The position numbers and the translations under genes were made by a program. Source: Cytophagales bacterium WSM2-2 (GTDB lineage Bacteria; Bacteroidota; Bacteroidia; Cytophagales; Cyclobacteriaceae). From it: a DNA stretch of 64,000 bases. This document shows positions 1 through 8,776 of the stretch, piece by piece (the first letter of the stretch is position 1; each line of letters opens with the position of its first letter). The stretch lies in assembly GCA_015472025.1 (NCBI GenBank), contig BNHL01000001.1:1957501-2021500 (forward strand), read 5' to 3'. The notes under the pieces are model-generated. The model saw nothing but the letters and a program-made list of their open reading frames with translations, had not been told where the DNA came from and searched no databases.

Positions 1-1
1 C

Positions 2-3000
2 TGGTGGTTCACATTGGATAAAAAAGATTCGTTGCAAGTCACGAAAGGAAATACGGATCACTACCAGTCGGCTGAATGGACTCCGGATGGAAATTACATC
101 GTTGGTTCACGTGGTATTCGTAATTTGAAATTATGGTTGTTTCACAAAGACGGAGGTTCTGGCGCACAACTGATTTCAAAACCCGATAACCTGAAAGTCG
201 TGGAGCCTGCGTTTGGCAATGATGGACGTTATGTGTGGTTTGCTCAACGCAATTCTGCATGGAACTACAATGCTCAACTTCCCCAATACCAGGTTGGCAC
301 ATACGACCGCGAGACCGGTGAAATGGAAGTGATGTCCGCACGCTATGGGTCTGCATTCACACCGACATTATCTCCGGATGGAAAATATTTAGTCTATGGT
401 TCGAGGTACAACGACCAGACAGGTCTGCTGCTGCGCGATTTGAAAACAGGAGATGAGAAATGGCTTGCTTACCCGGTGCAACGCGATGAACAAGAGTCGA
501 TCGCTCCGCTTGGTGTATTGCCAGCGATGTCATTCACCCCCGATAGCAAAGAAGTTGTCGCTTCTTACGGAGGAAAATTCTATCGCATTCCTGTTGCTGG
601 CGGCAATGCCATCAACATTCCTTTTCAAATGGAAACAGAACTTCTCCTTGGTGCCAGGGTGGATTTCAAATACCCGATCAAGGATGACAAGGACATGATC
701 GTAACGCAGATTCGTGATGCTGCAATTTCCCCTGACGGAAAGAAAGTTGCGTTCACGGCTTTGAATCGTTTATATACAATGGATTTGCCCAACGGCACTC
801 CGGCACGTCTTACAACAAATAATTTCACCGAAGCGCAGCCTACCTGGAGCCCGGATGGATCACAACTCGCGTGGGTAACATGGGAAGGAAATGGCGGCTA
901 TCTCTATAAACTGAACACAAAAGTAAAAGGCTCTAAGCCACAACGATTGGTAAATGAACCAGCGCTTTATACAGAACCTTCGTGGTCACTGCAAGGAAAT
1001 AAAATTGTTCTCCTCAAAGGCACTGCCAATAATTTTAAAGAGGATCCGGATCCAGTCACATTCAAGAGCCAGGAAGAGATTGCCTGGGTGAGTGGCGATG
1101 GCGGAGCAGTAACAACTATTGCGCGAGCGAAAGGACGTAGTGCACCACACTTTGTAAAATCAACTGACCGGATTTATATGTACAGCGGTCAAAAGGGTTT
1201 GCTCTCTATTCGGTGGGATGGCACGGATGAGAAAGTTCACCTGAAAGTATCGGGTATCATGACTTATGGATCTGTGCCGGATGAAAATAATTGTATGCTG
1301 GTGGAATCAGCAACTGAACCGCAGCGCGAACCTTCAAATGCGGATGTCATTCGTATGGCTCCTGAAGGTGAACAAGCGCTGGCGCAAATCAATAATGAAA
1401 TTTATGTGGTGACTGTTCCGAAGACGGGTGGTGATGTGCCGAAGATATCTGTTGCAGAAGCAGAGCGTGCGCAGTTCCCGGCACGTAAGCTAACCAAACT
1501 GGGCGGTGAGTTCGCGTCATGGGCGAGTAATGCAAGGACGGTTTATTTCACACTAGGCAATGCGCTCTTCACCTATAATCTAGATTCCGCGAAAGCGAAA
1601 GAAGATCAATTGAAACGGAAGAAAGCCGAAGAAGAAAAGGCGAAAGAAGAAGGCACGGACAAAAAAGATGATAAGAAAGCTGCCACCGATAAAAAGGACG
1701 ATGCTAAGAAAGATGAGAAAAAAGACGAAGGATATAAGCCTGGCGAATTCAGGATCAAGGTAACGGTACAGAAAGACATCCCGCAAGGCAAAGTACTCCT
1801 TCAGAATGCGCGAATCATCTCGATGAAAGGAGATGAAGTTATTGAGAAAGGAGACGTGTTGATAGAGAATTCACGGATCAAACAAGTGGGTACAGCCGGA
1901 TCAATTAATGTTGATGCCTCTGTAAAGAAGATTGACCTGACAGGCAAGACAATTACTCCTGGGTTTATCGACACGCACGCGCACATGTGGCCTGCATGGG
2001 GAATTCACAAGAGCCAGGTGTGGGTGTATGCTGCAAACCTCGCGTATGGAGTTACCACCACCCGCGATCCTCAGACTGCAACTACCGATGTACTCACTTA
2101 CAGTGACATGGTGGAGACAGGCGAAATCGTTGGTCCTCGTGTTTATTCAACAGGCCCTGGCGTAGGCTATTGGGCTTACAACCTCAAAGATTTGGATCAG
2201 GCTAAAGATATATTGAAGCAGTACTCTGAGTATTACAATACAAAGACGATTAAGATGTACCTCACCGGTAATCGTCAGCATCGTCAATGGATTATTCAGG
2301 CAGCTAAAGAGCAACAACTGATGCCAACTACTGAAGGCGGCCTTGACTTCAAGCTCAACCTGACCAATTTGATTGACGGTTATCCTGGCCACGAACATGC
2401 GCTTCCTATCTATCCGCTATACAAAGACGTGACTACAGCGATTGCCGATGCCAAGATGACCTACACCCCAACATTGCTTGTCGCGTATGGTGGTCCCTGG
2501 GCAGAAAACTATTACTACGCTACTGAAAAAGTGAACAGCGACCCAAAACTGAATCACTTCACGGCGAAATCAGAACTCGATCAGAAGTCACGCAGGAGAC
2601 CAGGATGGTTTATGTTTGAAGAGCACGTGTTCCCCGATCACGCCAAATTTGTTAACGACCTTGTGAAAGCGGGGGGCAATGCTGGAATCGGATCTCATGG
2701 ACAGCTACAGGGCCTCGGTTATCATTGGGAATTGTGGAGCATCGCTTCAGGTGGAATGAGTAATCATGATGCGCTTAAAGTGGCAACCATTCATGGTGCC
2801 CGCGCGATAGGGTTGGATGGTGATGTGGGCAGTATCGAGGCAGGTAAGCTCGCGGATTTGGTAATCATGGATAAAAATCCGTTGGAGAACCTGCGCAACT
2901 CGAATACAATTTATCAGGTGATGAAAAACGGAAGACTTTATGATGGCAGTTCGTTGGATGAAGTTTATCCGAATCCCCATAAGGCTCCTTCTTTTGCAAA

Positions 3001-3043
3001 TGAACAGGCAAAGCCGGAGAATCTTCCTGGTGTTAATAAATAA
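2..3043 (+). CDS. beta-propeller/amidohydrolase fusion protein, 5' partial
   Basis: The frame is already open at base 2, so the true start lies outside the window and the TTG at 14 is only an internal codon. The first ~430 visible residues form TolB/WD40-like propeller blades with recurring SPDG motifs. A Lys/Asp/Glu-rich linker follows (about residues 533-573, counted from the TTG), and from ~600 an amidohydrolase domain. In that domain GFIDTHAH carries the paired metal-ligand histidines (about 655 and 657), GHEHA and GSHGQ hold further candidate ligands, and GKLADLVI near the end is typical of the family. Such fusions are usually exported dipeptidase- or imidazolonepropionase-like hydrolases. 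The substrate cannot be read from sequence. A hairpin terminator follows. Confidence 0.9.
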   Translation, partial: WWFTLDKKDSLQVTKGNTDHYQSAEWTPDGNYIVGSRGIRNLKLWLFHKDGGSGAQLISKPDNLKVVEPAFGNDGRYVWFAQRNSAWNYNAQLPQYQVGTYDRETGEMEVMSARYGSAFTPTLSPDGKYLVYGSRYNDQTGLLLRDLKTGDEKWLAYPVQRDEQESIAPLGVLPAMSFTPDSKEVVASYGGKFYRIPVAGGNAINIPFQMETELLLGARVDFKYPIKDDKDMIVTQIRDAAISPDGKKVAFTALNRLYTMDLPNGTPARLTTNNFTEAQPTWSPDGSQLAWVTWEGNGGYLYKLNTKVKGSKPQRLVNEPALYTEPSWSLQGNKIVLLKGTANNFKEDPDPVTFKSQEEIAWVSGDGGAVTTIARAKGRSAPHFVKSTDRIYMYSGQKGLLSIRWDGTDEKVHLKVSGIMTYGSVPDENNCMLVESATEPQREPSNADVIRMAPEGEQALAQINNEIYVVTVPKTGGDVPKISVAEAERAQFPARKLTKLGGEFASWASNARTVYFTLGNALFTYNLDSAKAKEDQLKRKKAEEEKAKEEGTDKKDDKKAATDKKDDAKKDEKKDEGYKPGEFRIKVTVQKDIPQGKVLLQNARIISMKGDEVIEKGDVLIENSRIKQVGTAGSINVDASVKKIDLTGKTITPGFIDTHAHMWPAWGIHKSQVWVYAANLAYGVTTTRDPQTATTDVLTYSDMVETGEIVGPRVYSTGPGVGYWAYNLKDLDQAKDILKQYSEYYNTKTIKMYLTGNRQHRQWIIQAAKEQQLMPTTEGGLDFKLNLTNLIDGYPGHEHALPIYPLYKDVTTAIADAKMTYTPTLLVAYGGPWAENYYYATEKVNSDPKLNHFTAKSELDQKSRRRPGWFMFEEHVFPDHAKFVNDLVKAGGNAGIGSHGQLQGLGYHWELWSIASGGMSNHDALKVATIHGARAIGLDGDVGSIEAGKLADLVIMDKNPLENLRNSNTIYQVMKNGRLYDGSSLDEVYPNPHKAPSFANEQAKPENLPGVNK

Positions 3044-3062
3044 TATTTTCAGGTTGAAAATG

Positions 3063-3096
3063 AATGGCGCTCCAAGAAGGGCGCCATTTTTATTTC
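3063..3096 (+). terminator. intrinsic terminator after the amidohydrolase gene
   Basis: An 8-bp perfect stem, AATGGCGC with GCGCCATT, encloses a 10-base loop and is followed by a T-rich run. It lies 20 bases after the stop codon at 3043. Confidence 0.8.
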
Positions 3097-3108
3097 GATA
3101 TGTTCCAC

Positions 3109-3116
3109 TACCTTTG
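3109..3116 (+). promoter_or_regulatory. Bacteroidota -7 promoter box (TACCTTTG)
   Basis: A perfect TAnnTTTG match lies 25 bases before the ATG at 3142 and just after the preceding terminator, so the next gene is probably its own transcription unit. No clear -33 TTTG was seen. Confidence 0.5.
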
Positions 3117-3141
3117 ATTCCTCAAAATAACCAAACCCTGT

Positions 3142-4035
3142 ATGAAGAAAATTGCCTCGATCGCGCTGGTAGTGATCACTTGTTCATTCACATTCCTGCC
3201 AAAGGAAACCCAGCTACACTACGTATTCAAAAAAGGAGATGCTTATGAAATTGTTACAGTGTCTTCGACCACTCAGCACTATACGGTAGCAGGAACGGAC
3301 CAGAACGTTACGCAGACCCTCAATTCAGTACTGCAAATGAAAATTGTTGATGTCCTGGGCACTTCTGCAAAGTTTGAAGTGGAGTATTCAAAGATTTCCT
3401 CCAAGGCTGATTCTCCCATGGGCGCGAATGTGATGGACTCTGAAGGAGATACCACCAATGCCATGAACAAAGCGCTGTGGTCCATGAAGGGAAAGAAGTT
3501 CAACTTTATCATGAAGAAAAATGGAACGGTTGAATCTGTTGAAAACATTGACAACTTATGGTCTAAGGTCGGAGCTATGAAGGCAGCCATGGAGCAGTCT
3601 TTCGGCAAGAACTTTTTTGTAAGATCAATTGAGAATGTTTTTGCTTTCTATCCTGAAGAAAAATTGAAGCCCGGATCGACCTGGAAAAACCCGTCAACAC
3701 TTGGAACCGCTCTGCCTTTGCAAGTCCAGAACAATTGGACTTTAGAGTCAGTTAATGAACCAAATGTTGTGCTTGTAAATGATGGAGCAATCACTACTAC
3801 AGATTCCACTAAAGTAGTAAGCCTTCAGGGGGGTGTTAAAAGCCTTGTTAATATGAAAGGTCGCCAAGTAATTAAAATCACTGCGTCTGTAGCGCACGGC
3901 TGGCCGGAGACGAGCAAGTCTTATTATGAAGTAAAAGGTAAAATGATGTTACAGCCCGGCGGGCAAATCCCTGAGGAGATGGAAATGCAGATGGAGATCA
4001 AAGGTGAGGCTGAATATATGGTGAAGAAAAAATAG
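3142..4035 (+). CDS. secreted protein of unknown function, DUF6263-like
   Basis: The 297-residue product begins with a signal peptide (MKKIASIALVVITCSFTFLP). The mature part starts with a 'Y.FKKGDAYEI' strand pattern and is rich in alternating beta-strand sequence, resembling DUF6263-type Bacteroidota exported proteins, though I assign that family only loosely. There are no catalytic motifs, no lipobox and no transmembrane segment after the signal, so a periplasmic or extracellular location is expected. The gene is monocistronic: its own -7 box lies upstream and a terminator lies between it and the convergent rluD. Confidence 0.8.
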   Translation: MKKIASIALVVITCSFTFLPKETQLHYVFKKGDAYEIVTVSSTTQHYTVAGTDQNVTQTLNSVLQMKIVDVLGTSAKFEVEYSKISSKADSPMGANVMDSEGDTTNAMNKALWSMKGKKFNFIMKKNGTVESVENIDNLWSKVGAMKAAMEQSFGKNFFVRSIENVFAFYPEEKLKPGSTWKNPSTLGTALPLQVQNNWTLESVNEPNVVLVNDGAITTTDSTKVVSLQGGVKSLVNMKGRQVIKITASVAHGWPETSKSYYEVKGKMMLQPGGQIPEEMEMQMEIKGEAEYMVKKK

Positions 4036-4054
4036 ACCAGAAAACATTAAAGGA

Positions 4055-4085
4055 AAACCTGCACATGTGAGTGCAGGTTTTTTTA
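4055..4085. terminator. bidirectional terminator between convergent genes
   Basis: AAACCTGCAC pairs with GTGCAGGTTT over 10 bp around a 6-base loop, with a T run on the plus side and an A run before it that becomes a U tract for minus-strand transcripts. It serves the gene ending at 4035 and rluD ending at 4089. Confidence 0.85.
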
Positions 4086-4088
4086 TTG

Positions 4089-5117
4089 CTAGTTATACTT
4101 TACATAGTGCTCCCACTTTTCCATTACCTCCTTAAAATCCGCAGGCAGTTCCGAATCGAATTGAATGAATTTGTTAGTGGCGGGGTGAATAAAACCCACG
4201 GTCTTTGCATGTAATGCCTGGCGTGGTATAATTTTAAAGCAGTTGTCTACAAACTGCTTGTATTTGGTAAACACTGTTCCTTTTACCACAACGTTCCCTC
4301 CATATGTCTCATCGTTGAAAATGGGATGACCCAGGTATTTCATGTGAGCACGTATCTGGTGTGTACGCCCGGTTTCCAGCTTGCACTCAATCAATGAAAC
4401 ATAACGCAAGTCTTTCAAAAGTTTGTAGTTGGTTATGGCAGTCCTTCCAAAATCACCCTTCGGAAAAGCAACGGTGACTCTTCGGTCTTTCAGACTTCGG
4501 CCCACATTCACTTTTATTCTTCCTTCCGGGGGATCGGGAATTCCCCATACCAGGGCGTTGTAAGTACGCTCGATTGAATGATCAAAGAATTGTTTAGCAA
4601 GTGATGTCATTGCTAGTTCTGTTTTAGCAATAACCAGTAATCCCGATGTGTCTTTATCAATTCGATGGACCAAGCCTGGCCTTCCATCATTACCTGCCAT
4701 CTGAGGTAAATTTTGAAAATGATAGGTGAGCGCATTCACTAACGTGCCGCTCCAGTTTTGGTAAGCCGGATGTACCACCATTCCAGCCTGCTTGTTGACG
4801 ATCAGCAGGTGCTCATCCTCAAAAACGATATTAAGCGGTATGTTCTCCGCCTTCACGTCCGTATCGCGCGGAGGCTCAGGCAAAGAAATTGTAATCACAT
4901 CGTTGGGATGAATTTTATAATTGGGCTTGATGGATTTCTCGTTGACCTTAACAAATCCATCATGAATGCCATTTTGGATTTTTGTTCGTGTGACATTGGG
5001 TAGGCGGTCCATTAAGAACTTATCGATGCGTACCAGGCTTTGGCCTGCATCGGCAACGATTCGGTGGTGTTCAAAGAGATCATCATCCGATTCATCTTCG
5101 ATTTGGTCCTGTATCAT
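4089..5117 (-). CDS. rluD: RluD-family 23S rRNA pseudouridine synthase
   Basis: This is a 342-residue RluA/RluD-family enzyme that isomerises uridines in 23S rRNA. An S4 RNA-binding domain spans about residues 25-85 (VRIDKFLMDRL... VKVNEK), followed by the pseudouridine synthase domain. The family signature HRIDKDTSGLLV places the catalytic aspartate at D154. GRTHQIRAH near residue 255 is the conserved C-terminal motif. The N-terminus has an acidic stretch (EDESDDD), which occurs in other members. The ATG sits only four bases after a perfect -7 box, so the message is probably leaderless or nearly so. RluD is preferred over RluA/RluC because of length and S4 domain. Confidence 0.93.
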   Translation of the reverse strand: MIQDQIEDESDDDLFEHHRIVADAGQSLVRIDKFLMDRLPNVTRTKIQNGIHDGFVKVNEKSIKPNYKIHPNDVITISLPEPPRDTDVKAENIPLNIVFEDEHLLIVNKQAGMVVHPAYQNWSGTLVNALTYHFQNLPQMAGNDGRPGLVHRIDKDTSGLLVIAKTELAMTSLAKQFFDHSIERTYNALVWGIPDPPEGRIKVNVGRSLKDRRVTVAFPKGDFGRTAITNYKLLKDLRYVSLIECKLETGRTHQIRAHMKYLGHPIFNDETYGGNVVVKGTVFTKYKQFVDNCFKIIPRQALHAKTVGFIHPATNKFIQFDSELPADFKEVMEKWEHYVKYN

Positions 5118-5121
5118 CTGC

Positions 5122-5129
5122 CAAAATTA
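5122..5129 (-). promoter_or_regulatory. -7 promoter box (TAATTTTG) directly before rluD
   Basis: Read on the minus strand, TAATTTTG is followed by GCAG and then the rluD ATG. With a start site about 5-7 bases after the box, transcription would begin at or inside the start codon. Confidence 0.55.
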
Positions 5130-5204
5130 CTGCTTAACAAGTTGATAACATCACATTGATTCTGTTTTGATGAATTCATAAAAAAGCAATTATGAAATAC
5201 TTGC

Positions 5205-5324
5205 TTGATTCTGGGCAAAAGTGAAGGATTGCTTCCACAGCAATACAACAGCGAAGAGGGCGTAGAACCTCTTCAATGGACTAAACCCAAAGACTTTTCA
5301 AAAGTATTCGAAGAATACCAGTAA
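5205..5324 (+). CDS. possible 39-residue ORF or gene remnant
   Basis: From TTG 5205 to TAA 5322-5324 there is a frame with coding-like composition (LLPQQYNSEEGVEPLQW, then a charged KPKDFSKVFEEYQ end). A TGA at 5193 closes the frame upstream and there is no ATG, so it is either a small protein with an alternative start or the 3' tail of a lost gene. I do not recognise it. It lies between divergently placed rluD and the end of the S9 peptidase gene. Confidence 0.25.
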   Translation: MILGKSEGLLPQQYNSEEGVEPLQWTKPKDFSKVFEEYQ

Positions 5325-5330
5325 ATAAAA

Positions 5331-5355
5331 AAAGCAACCCGGAAGGAGTTGCCTT
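5331..5355 (-). terminator. terminator after the S9 peptidase gene
   Basis: On the minus strand the stem GCAAC/GTTGC encloses a 9-base loop and is followed by a run of seven T. It lies about 25 bases beyond the stop at 5379 of the S9 peptidase gene. Confidence 0.65.
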
Positions 5356-5378
5356 TTAATGCTTGGTCTTGACGTTAA

Positions 5379-7727
5379 CTATTTTAGTCGCGTCTCAAAT
5401 AATTTCAATATCCTTTTGTATTCATCCGTCCAGCTGCTGGGTTCCACAAAACCATGATCTTCCACTGGGTAGGGGGCGAGCTCCCAGTTGTCTTTGCCGA
5501 GTTCAATAAGACGTTGCGAAAGTCGTACGGCATCCTGGAAATGTACGTTAGTGTCCACCATTCCATGGCATATGAGCAAGTGACCTTTCAATCCCTCAGC
5601 ATGATAAAGCGGTGAACTTTTCACATAAGCAATACTGTCAGTAAATGGTTCGTTGAGGATATTGGCCGTATAGCCGTGGTTATAGTGTGCCCAATCTGTC
5701 ACGGGGCGTAAAGCAGCTCCAGCTGCAAACGCATCGGGCGTGGTGAACATCGCCATCAGTGTAATAAAGCCGCCATACGATCCGCCATAAATGCCAATGC
5801 GTTTTGGATCTATGTTATATTTTTCAGTGAGCCATTTTGCGCCATCCACATGATCTGTCAAATCTTTTCCACCCATGAACCTGTAAATTCCTGTACGCCA
5901 ATCGCGCCCGTAACCCGCGCTCGCACGATAATCCATGTCGAGAACTGTATAACCTTTATCGACTAATAAATTGTGGAACATGTATTCACGGAAGTAGCTG
6001 CTCCACCATTTGTGTGCGTTTTGCAAGTAGCCTGCACCATGTACAAATACAACGGCTGCGCCATTCGGTTTGGCAGGTTTGAATACCCTGGTATAAACGT
6101 CTGCCCCATCCCGGGCTTTGAATGTTGTTACCTCCGGGTCACGCCAGGAATAAGATTTAAATTCATTGGTTAGCGAATTGGTGATCTGCTGAGGTTTTGC
6201 ATTGGGTTTATTCTCTTGCAAGAATAATTCCCACGGCTTATTGCTGTAGGAGAAGCGATAAACGATCCATTTCTCATCTGGCGACATCGAAACTTCGTGT
6301 GCTCCTGTCATGGAAGTGATTCGCTCAGCCTTTCCACCGGCAACAGGTAGTCTGTAAAATTGCTTTTCACCAGGATGAATTTCGTTGGTTGTCAGGTAAA
6401 AGGATTTTTTGTCTTTGGAGAGATTCGCTTGTTGCACTTCGTATTTTCCTGAGGTGATCGCTGTCTTTTTCCCCGATGCGATGTCTACTGAATAAAGGTG
6501 CGAGTATCCAGACTCTTCCGAGTGGAACCATACGGTTTGATTATTGACCCAACCCATATTGGATCCACCAAAACCTCCGGTGCCAGGACCGCCAATCCAC
6601 GCATCGTCATGCTGACGATCGATCAACTTCAATTTCTGAGTAGCCAGGTCGAGAGACATAATCCACCGATCTTTGTTGTCAAGCGATCGAATGGACAGTA
6701 TGTTATTCTTCCCATCATCGCTCCAGACCGGGTTTTGAAAGAACACCACGCGAGGTTGCGGCTTGCTCTCTTTTTTATCAGGCTTTCCTTTGGAAGGATA
6801 GTCTTTTTTGAATTCGGGAGAATCATTGATGCCGGGTATTTGGTCTGTCTTCACCTGCAACACTGTATCTTTTGCAATATCGTATACAAAAAATTCCTGT
6901 GAGCCTTGCGCGGCTCCAACCTTTGTTCGTGAAGGAATATCTTCAGTGAATCCGGATTCAGTAACATAGTTTGGTACAACTGTGTTTTTGCCACCACCAT
7001 TTTTGCTCAAGCGATAGAGTACGAATTTTTCGTCCGGGCTCAACTGCATATTGTCAATGTTTTTGTCGTCCACGTAGATTTCCTTGGGACGCTTAGGACG
7101 ATCAGCCTTCTGATTTTTTTCGGTCAGCTTGCGATTTGCGCTTCTCTCTTTCAGAATTTGAAGGTAAGCGAGTTGGTCATTTTTCAACCATTTCTCCTGT
7201 TCGGTAAGTTTGGGCTCTGGCCTTTTGGTACTACGTTTGAAATCGGTGTGTTGTGTGAATACACCTGTTTCAATATTCCAACTGAATAAATTGTTGTTCG
7301 CAATGAAGGTGATTCTTTTCTCATCGAAAGAAAACGCAGGTCCTGTTTCACGATCGACTGAATTGGTGATCTGGGTTACTTTACCCGTGAGAATGTCCAA
7401 CAAGAAGATGTCGCCATTTTTTTCGTATGTCTTCTTTGTTCGGAGAGTGTTGTAGTTCCCGAAATTAGCGGGAAGCTGTCTCCTTGCGGCCGGACCAACT
7501 TTTACAGGAGTTTGATTGACTGGTGTTATTGAATACAAAGAGTCGCCAGGGTTCTTCTCCGGGTTCCACTGAAAATAAATTTGTTTGCCATCTTCACTCC
7601 ACAAAACATTGGTAGGAGCCACCCCAATCCATTTGGGGTCGCGCATAATTTTTTCAACGGTGAGTTCTGATAAAGTCTGACTCCACCCGAGTGCCGGAAA
7701 GAAAAGAAGAATAACTAACTTTTTCAT
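5379..7727 (-). CDS. secreted S9-family (prolyl oligopeptidase/DPP IV-like) peptidase
   Basis: The 782-residue protein has a signal peptide (MKKLVILLFFPALGWSQ), an N-terminal beta-propeller spanning about residues 30-500, and a C-terminal alpha/beta-hydrolase peptidase domain. The nucleophile is in GIYGGSYGG (about S650), the acid in MVDTNVHFQD (about D725) and the histidine in VEDHGF (about H758), so the triad is complete. S9 enzymes cleave short peptides after proline or related residues. Signal and family place it in the periplasm, perhaps membrane associated. Residues 185-210 contain a Lys/Arg-rich insert. A promoter and a terminator bracket the gene, so it is monocistronic. Confidence 0.93.
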   Translation of the reverse strand: MKKLVILLFFPALGWSQTLSELTVEKIMRDPKWIGVAPTNVLWSEDGKQIYFQWNPEKNPGDSLYSITPVNQTPVKVGPAARRQLPANFGNYNTLRTKKTYEKNGDIFLLDILTGKVTQITNSVDRETGPAFSFDEKRITFIANNNLFSWNIETGVFTQHTDFKRSTKRPEPKLTEQEKWLKNDQLAYLQILKERSANRKLTEKNQKADRPKRPKEIYVDDKNIDNMQLSPDEKFVLYRLSKNGGGKNTVVPNYVTESGFTEDIPSRTKVGAAQGSQEFFVYDIAKDTVLQVKTDQIPGINDSPEFKKDYPSKGKPDKKESKPQPRVVFFQNPVWSDDGKNNILSIRSLDNKDRWIMSLDLATQKLKLIDRQHDDAWIGGPGTGGFGGSNMGWVNNQTVWFHSEESGYSHLYSVDIASGKKTAITSGKYEVQQANLSKDKKSFYLTTNEIHPGEKQFYRLPVAGGKAERITSMTGAHEVSMSPDEKWIVYRFSYSNKPWELFLQENKPNAKPQQITNSLTNEFKSYSWRDPEVTTFKARDGADVYTRVFKPAKPNGAAVVFVHGAGYLQNAHKWWSSYFREYMFHNLLVDKGYTVLDMDYRASAGYGRDWRTGIYRFMGGKDLTDHVDGAKWLTEKYNIDPKRIGIYGGSYGGFITLMAMFTTPDAFAAGAALRPVTDWAHYNHGYTANILNEPFTDSIAYVKSSPLYHAEGLKGHLLICHGMVDTNVHFQDAVRLSQRLIELGKDNWELAPYPVEDHGFVEPSSWTDEYKRILKLFETRLK

Positions 7728-7747
7728 AGAGATTGGTTTGAATCCTA

Positions 7748-7777
7748 AAAATATAGAATGACCCCTCCGTATCCCAA
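7748..7777 (-). promoter_or_regulatory. promoter of the S9 peptidase gene
   Basis: On the minus strand a TTG (7775-7777) is followed after 19 bases by TATATTTT (7748-7755), one mismatch from TAnnTTTG. The ATG follows 20 bases after the box. Confidence 0.5.
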
Positions 7778-7816
7778 TGATTTTGATAAATGGTCAATAG
7801 GTAAAAGCAGGAACAA

Positions 7817-7840
7817 AAAAGGGACACTGATGTCCCTTTT
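7817..7840. terminator. hairpin terminator downstream of the coiled-coil lipoprotein gene
   Basis: AAAAGGGACA pairs with TGTCCCTTTT around a CTGA loop. It is symmetrical, with A and T runs on both sides, and lies 20 bases past the stop of the minus-strand gene ending at 7860. Confidence 0.75.
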
Positions 7841-7859
7841 AAATTAAAATGGATTTAAA

Positions 7860-8615
7860 TCAGATTTTCTTTTTCAGTTCGGCCACTTTTGTAGCAGCTT
7901 CTTCTTTACCACAGACAACCGCTAATTCGTACATATCTAACGCTTGCTTGTTGGTGTTTCTTTTTTTGCGTGGAGCGAATTTCGTACGCTTGGCGGTTTC
8001 CTCCAGCATAACTCCTTTTGAAAAGTAAAATTCAGCCTGATCTAGTTTGGCCTGGGAGATCAATTGACTTACCTGCTGCTCCAATTTTACTGTTTCTGCT
8101 TTTTTGGTTTCAATCTGGGCGAGTTTATCCTCGATCTCTGCTTTCTGTAAACTTACCGTGTTGACCAGGTTATTGTTTTCATTTTGATAGATCGCAACTT
8201 TTTCTTTCAACGCATCAAGCTCGTGATTTCGGGTTTCGAGTTCTCCCTTCATCTTGTTCAAGGCTAGGGCATATTGATGGCGAGATGTATTGGCCGTGCT
8301 CAACCGATTTTCCAAAGCGGTGATTTTCTTTTCGGTTTCTTTCACATACAGATTAATGTCATTCATACTCTTGTGAAAGTTGTCCAATGATGTTCCCTCG
8401 GCCATCCGATTGCGCAACACGTGACGGTTGGCATCAATTGAATCAATCATCGAAGCGATTTCCTGGAGTGCCATTGCCATCTTCGTGTTGTTCTCCAACT
8501 CTGTTTTCAGTGAATCAACCTGGTCATGTAGTTTTGCCATCTCGGGCCTACGCAAATCACACGCACCAACAACTGCCGCCATAGACATTACAAGGAAAAA
8601 ATTTCTGGTTGTCAT
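7860..8615 (-). CDS. coiled-coil lipoprotein
   Basis: The start was placed at the ATG at 8615 rather than at an upstream start codon at 8660, because only then does the protein begin with a lipoprotein signal (MTTRNFFLVMSMAAVVGAC, lipid attachment at Cys19). The remaining ~230 residues are almost all alpha-helical coiled coil with Lys/Glu/Gln heptads (LHDQVDSLKTELENN, LEQQVSQLISQ). The C-terminal ~55 residues (YFSKGVMLEETAKRTKFAPRKK... ELAVVCGKEEAATKVAELKKKI) look like a TPR-like helical pair. It probably is a membrane-anchored structural or scaffold protein of the periplasm. No enzyme motif was seen. Confidence 0.82.
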   Translation of the reverse strand: MTTRNFFLVMSMAAVVGACDLRRPEMAKLHDQVDSLKTELENNTKMAMALQEIASMIDSIDANRHVLRNRMAEGTSLDNFHKSMNDINLYVKETEKKITALENRLSTANTSRHQYALALNKMKGELETRNHELDALKEKVAIYQNENNNLVNTVSLQKAEIEDKLAQIETKKAETVKLEQQVSQLISQAKLDQAEFYFSKGVMLEETAKRTKFAPRKKRNTNKQALDMYELAVVCGKEEAATKVAELKKKI

Positions 8616-8776
8616 AAGAATTTGTGTTTGTATAGTTAAGACAACGGAAACCATTGGCAAAAATTAGATGTTCACAGATCAACGCCTGTATTTCACGATA
8701 AATTGTCGGATGAGGAGACGAAATCGATTGGTCTTCTTTTCGTATTCTTGTAAACCAAATATTGCTGCCAAGTTAA

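Noticed and set aside
8640-8750. Plus-strand open stretch ending VFHDKLSDEETKSIGLLFVFL before the exonuclease gene
   Set aside because: It has some coding-like content, but no start codon, and lies in the leader between divergent genes. The support is weaker than for the other remnants, so it is not listed.
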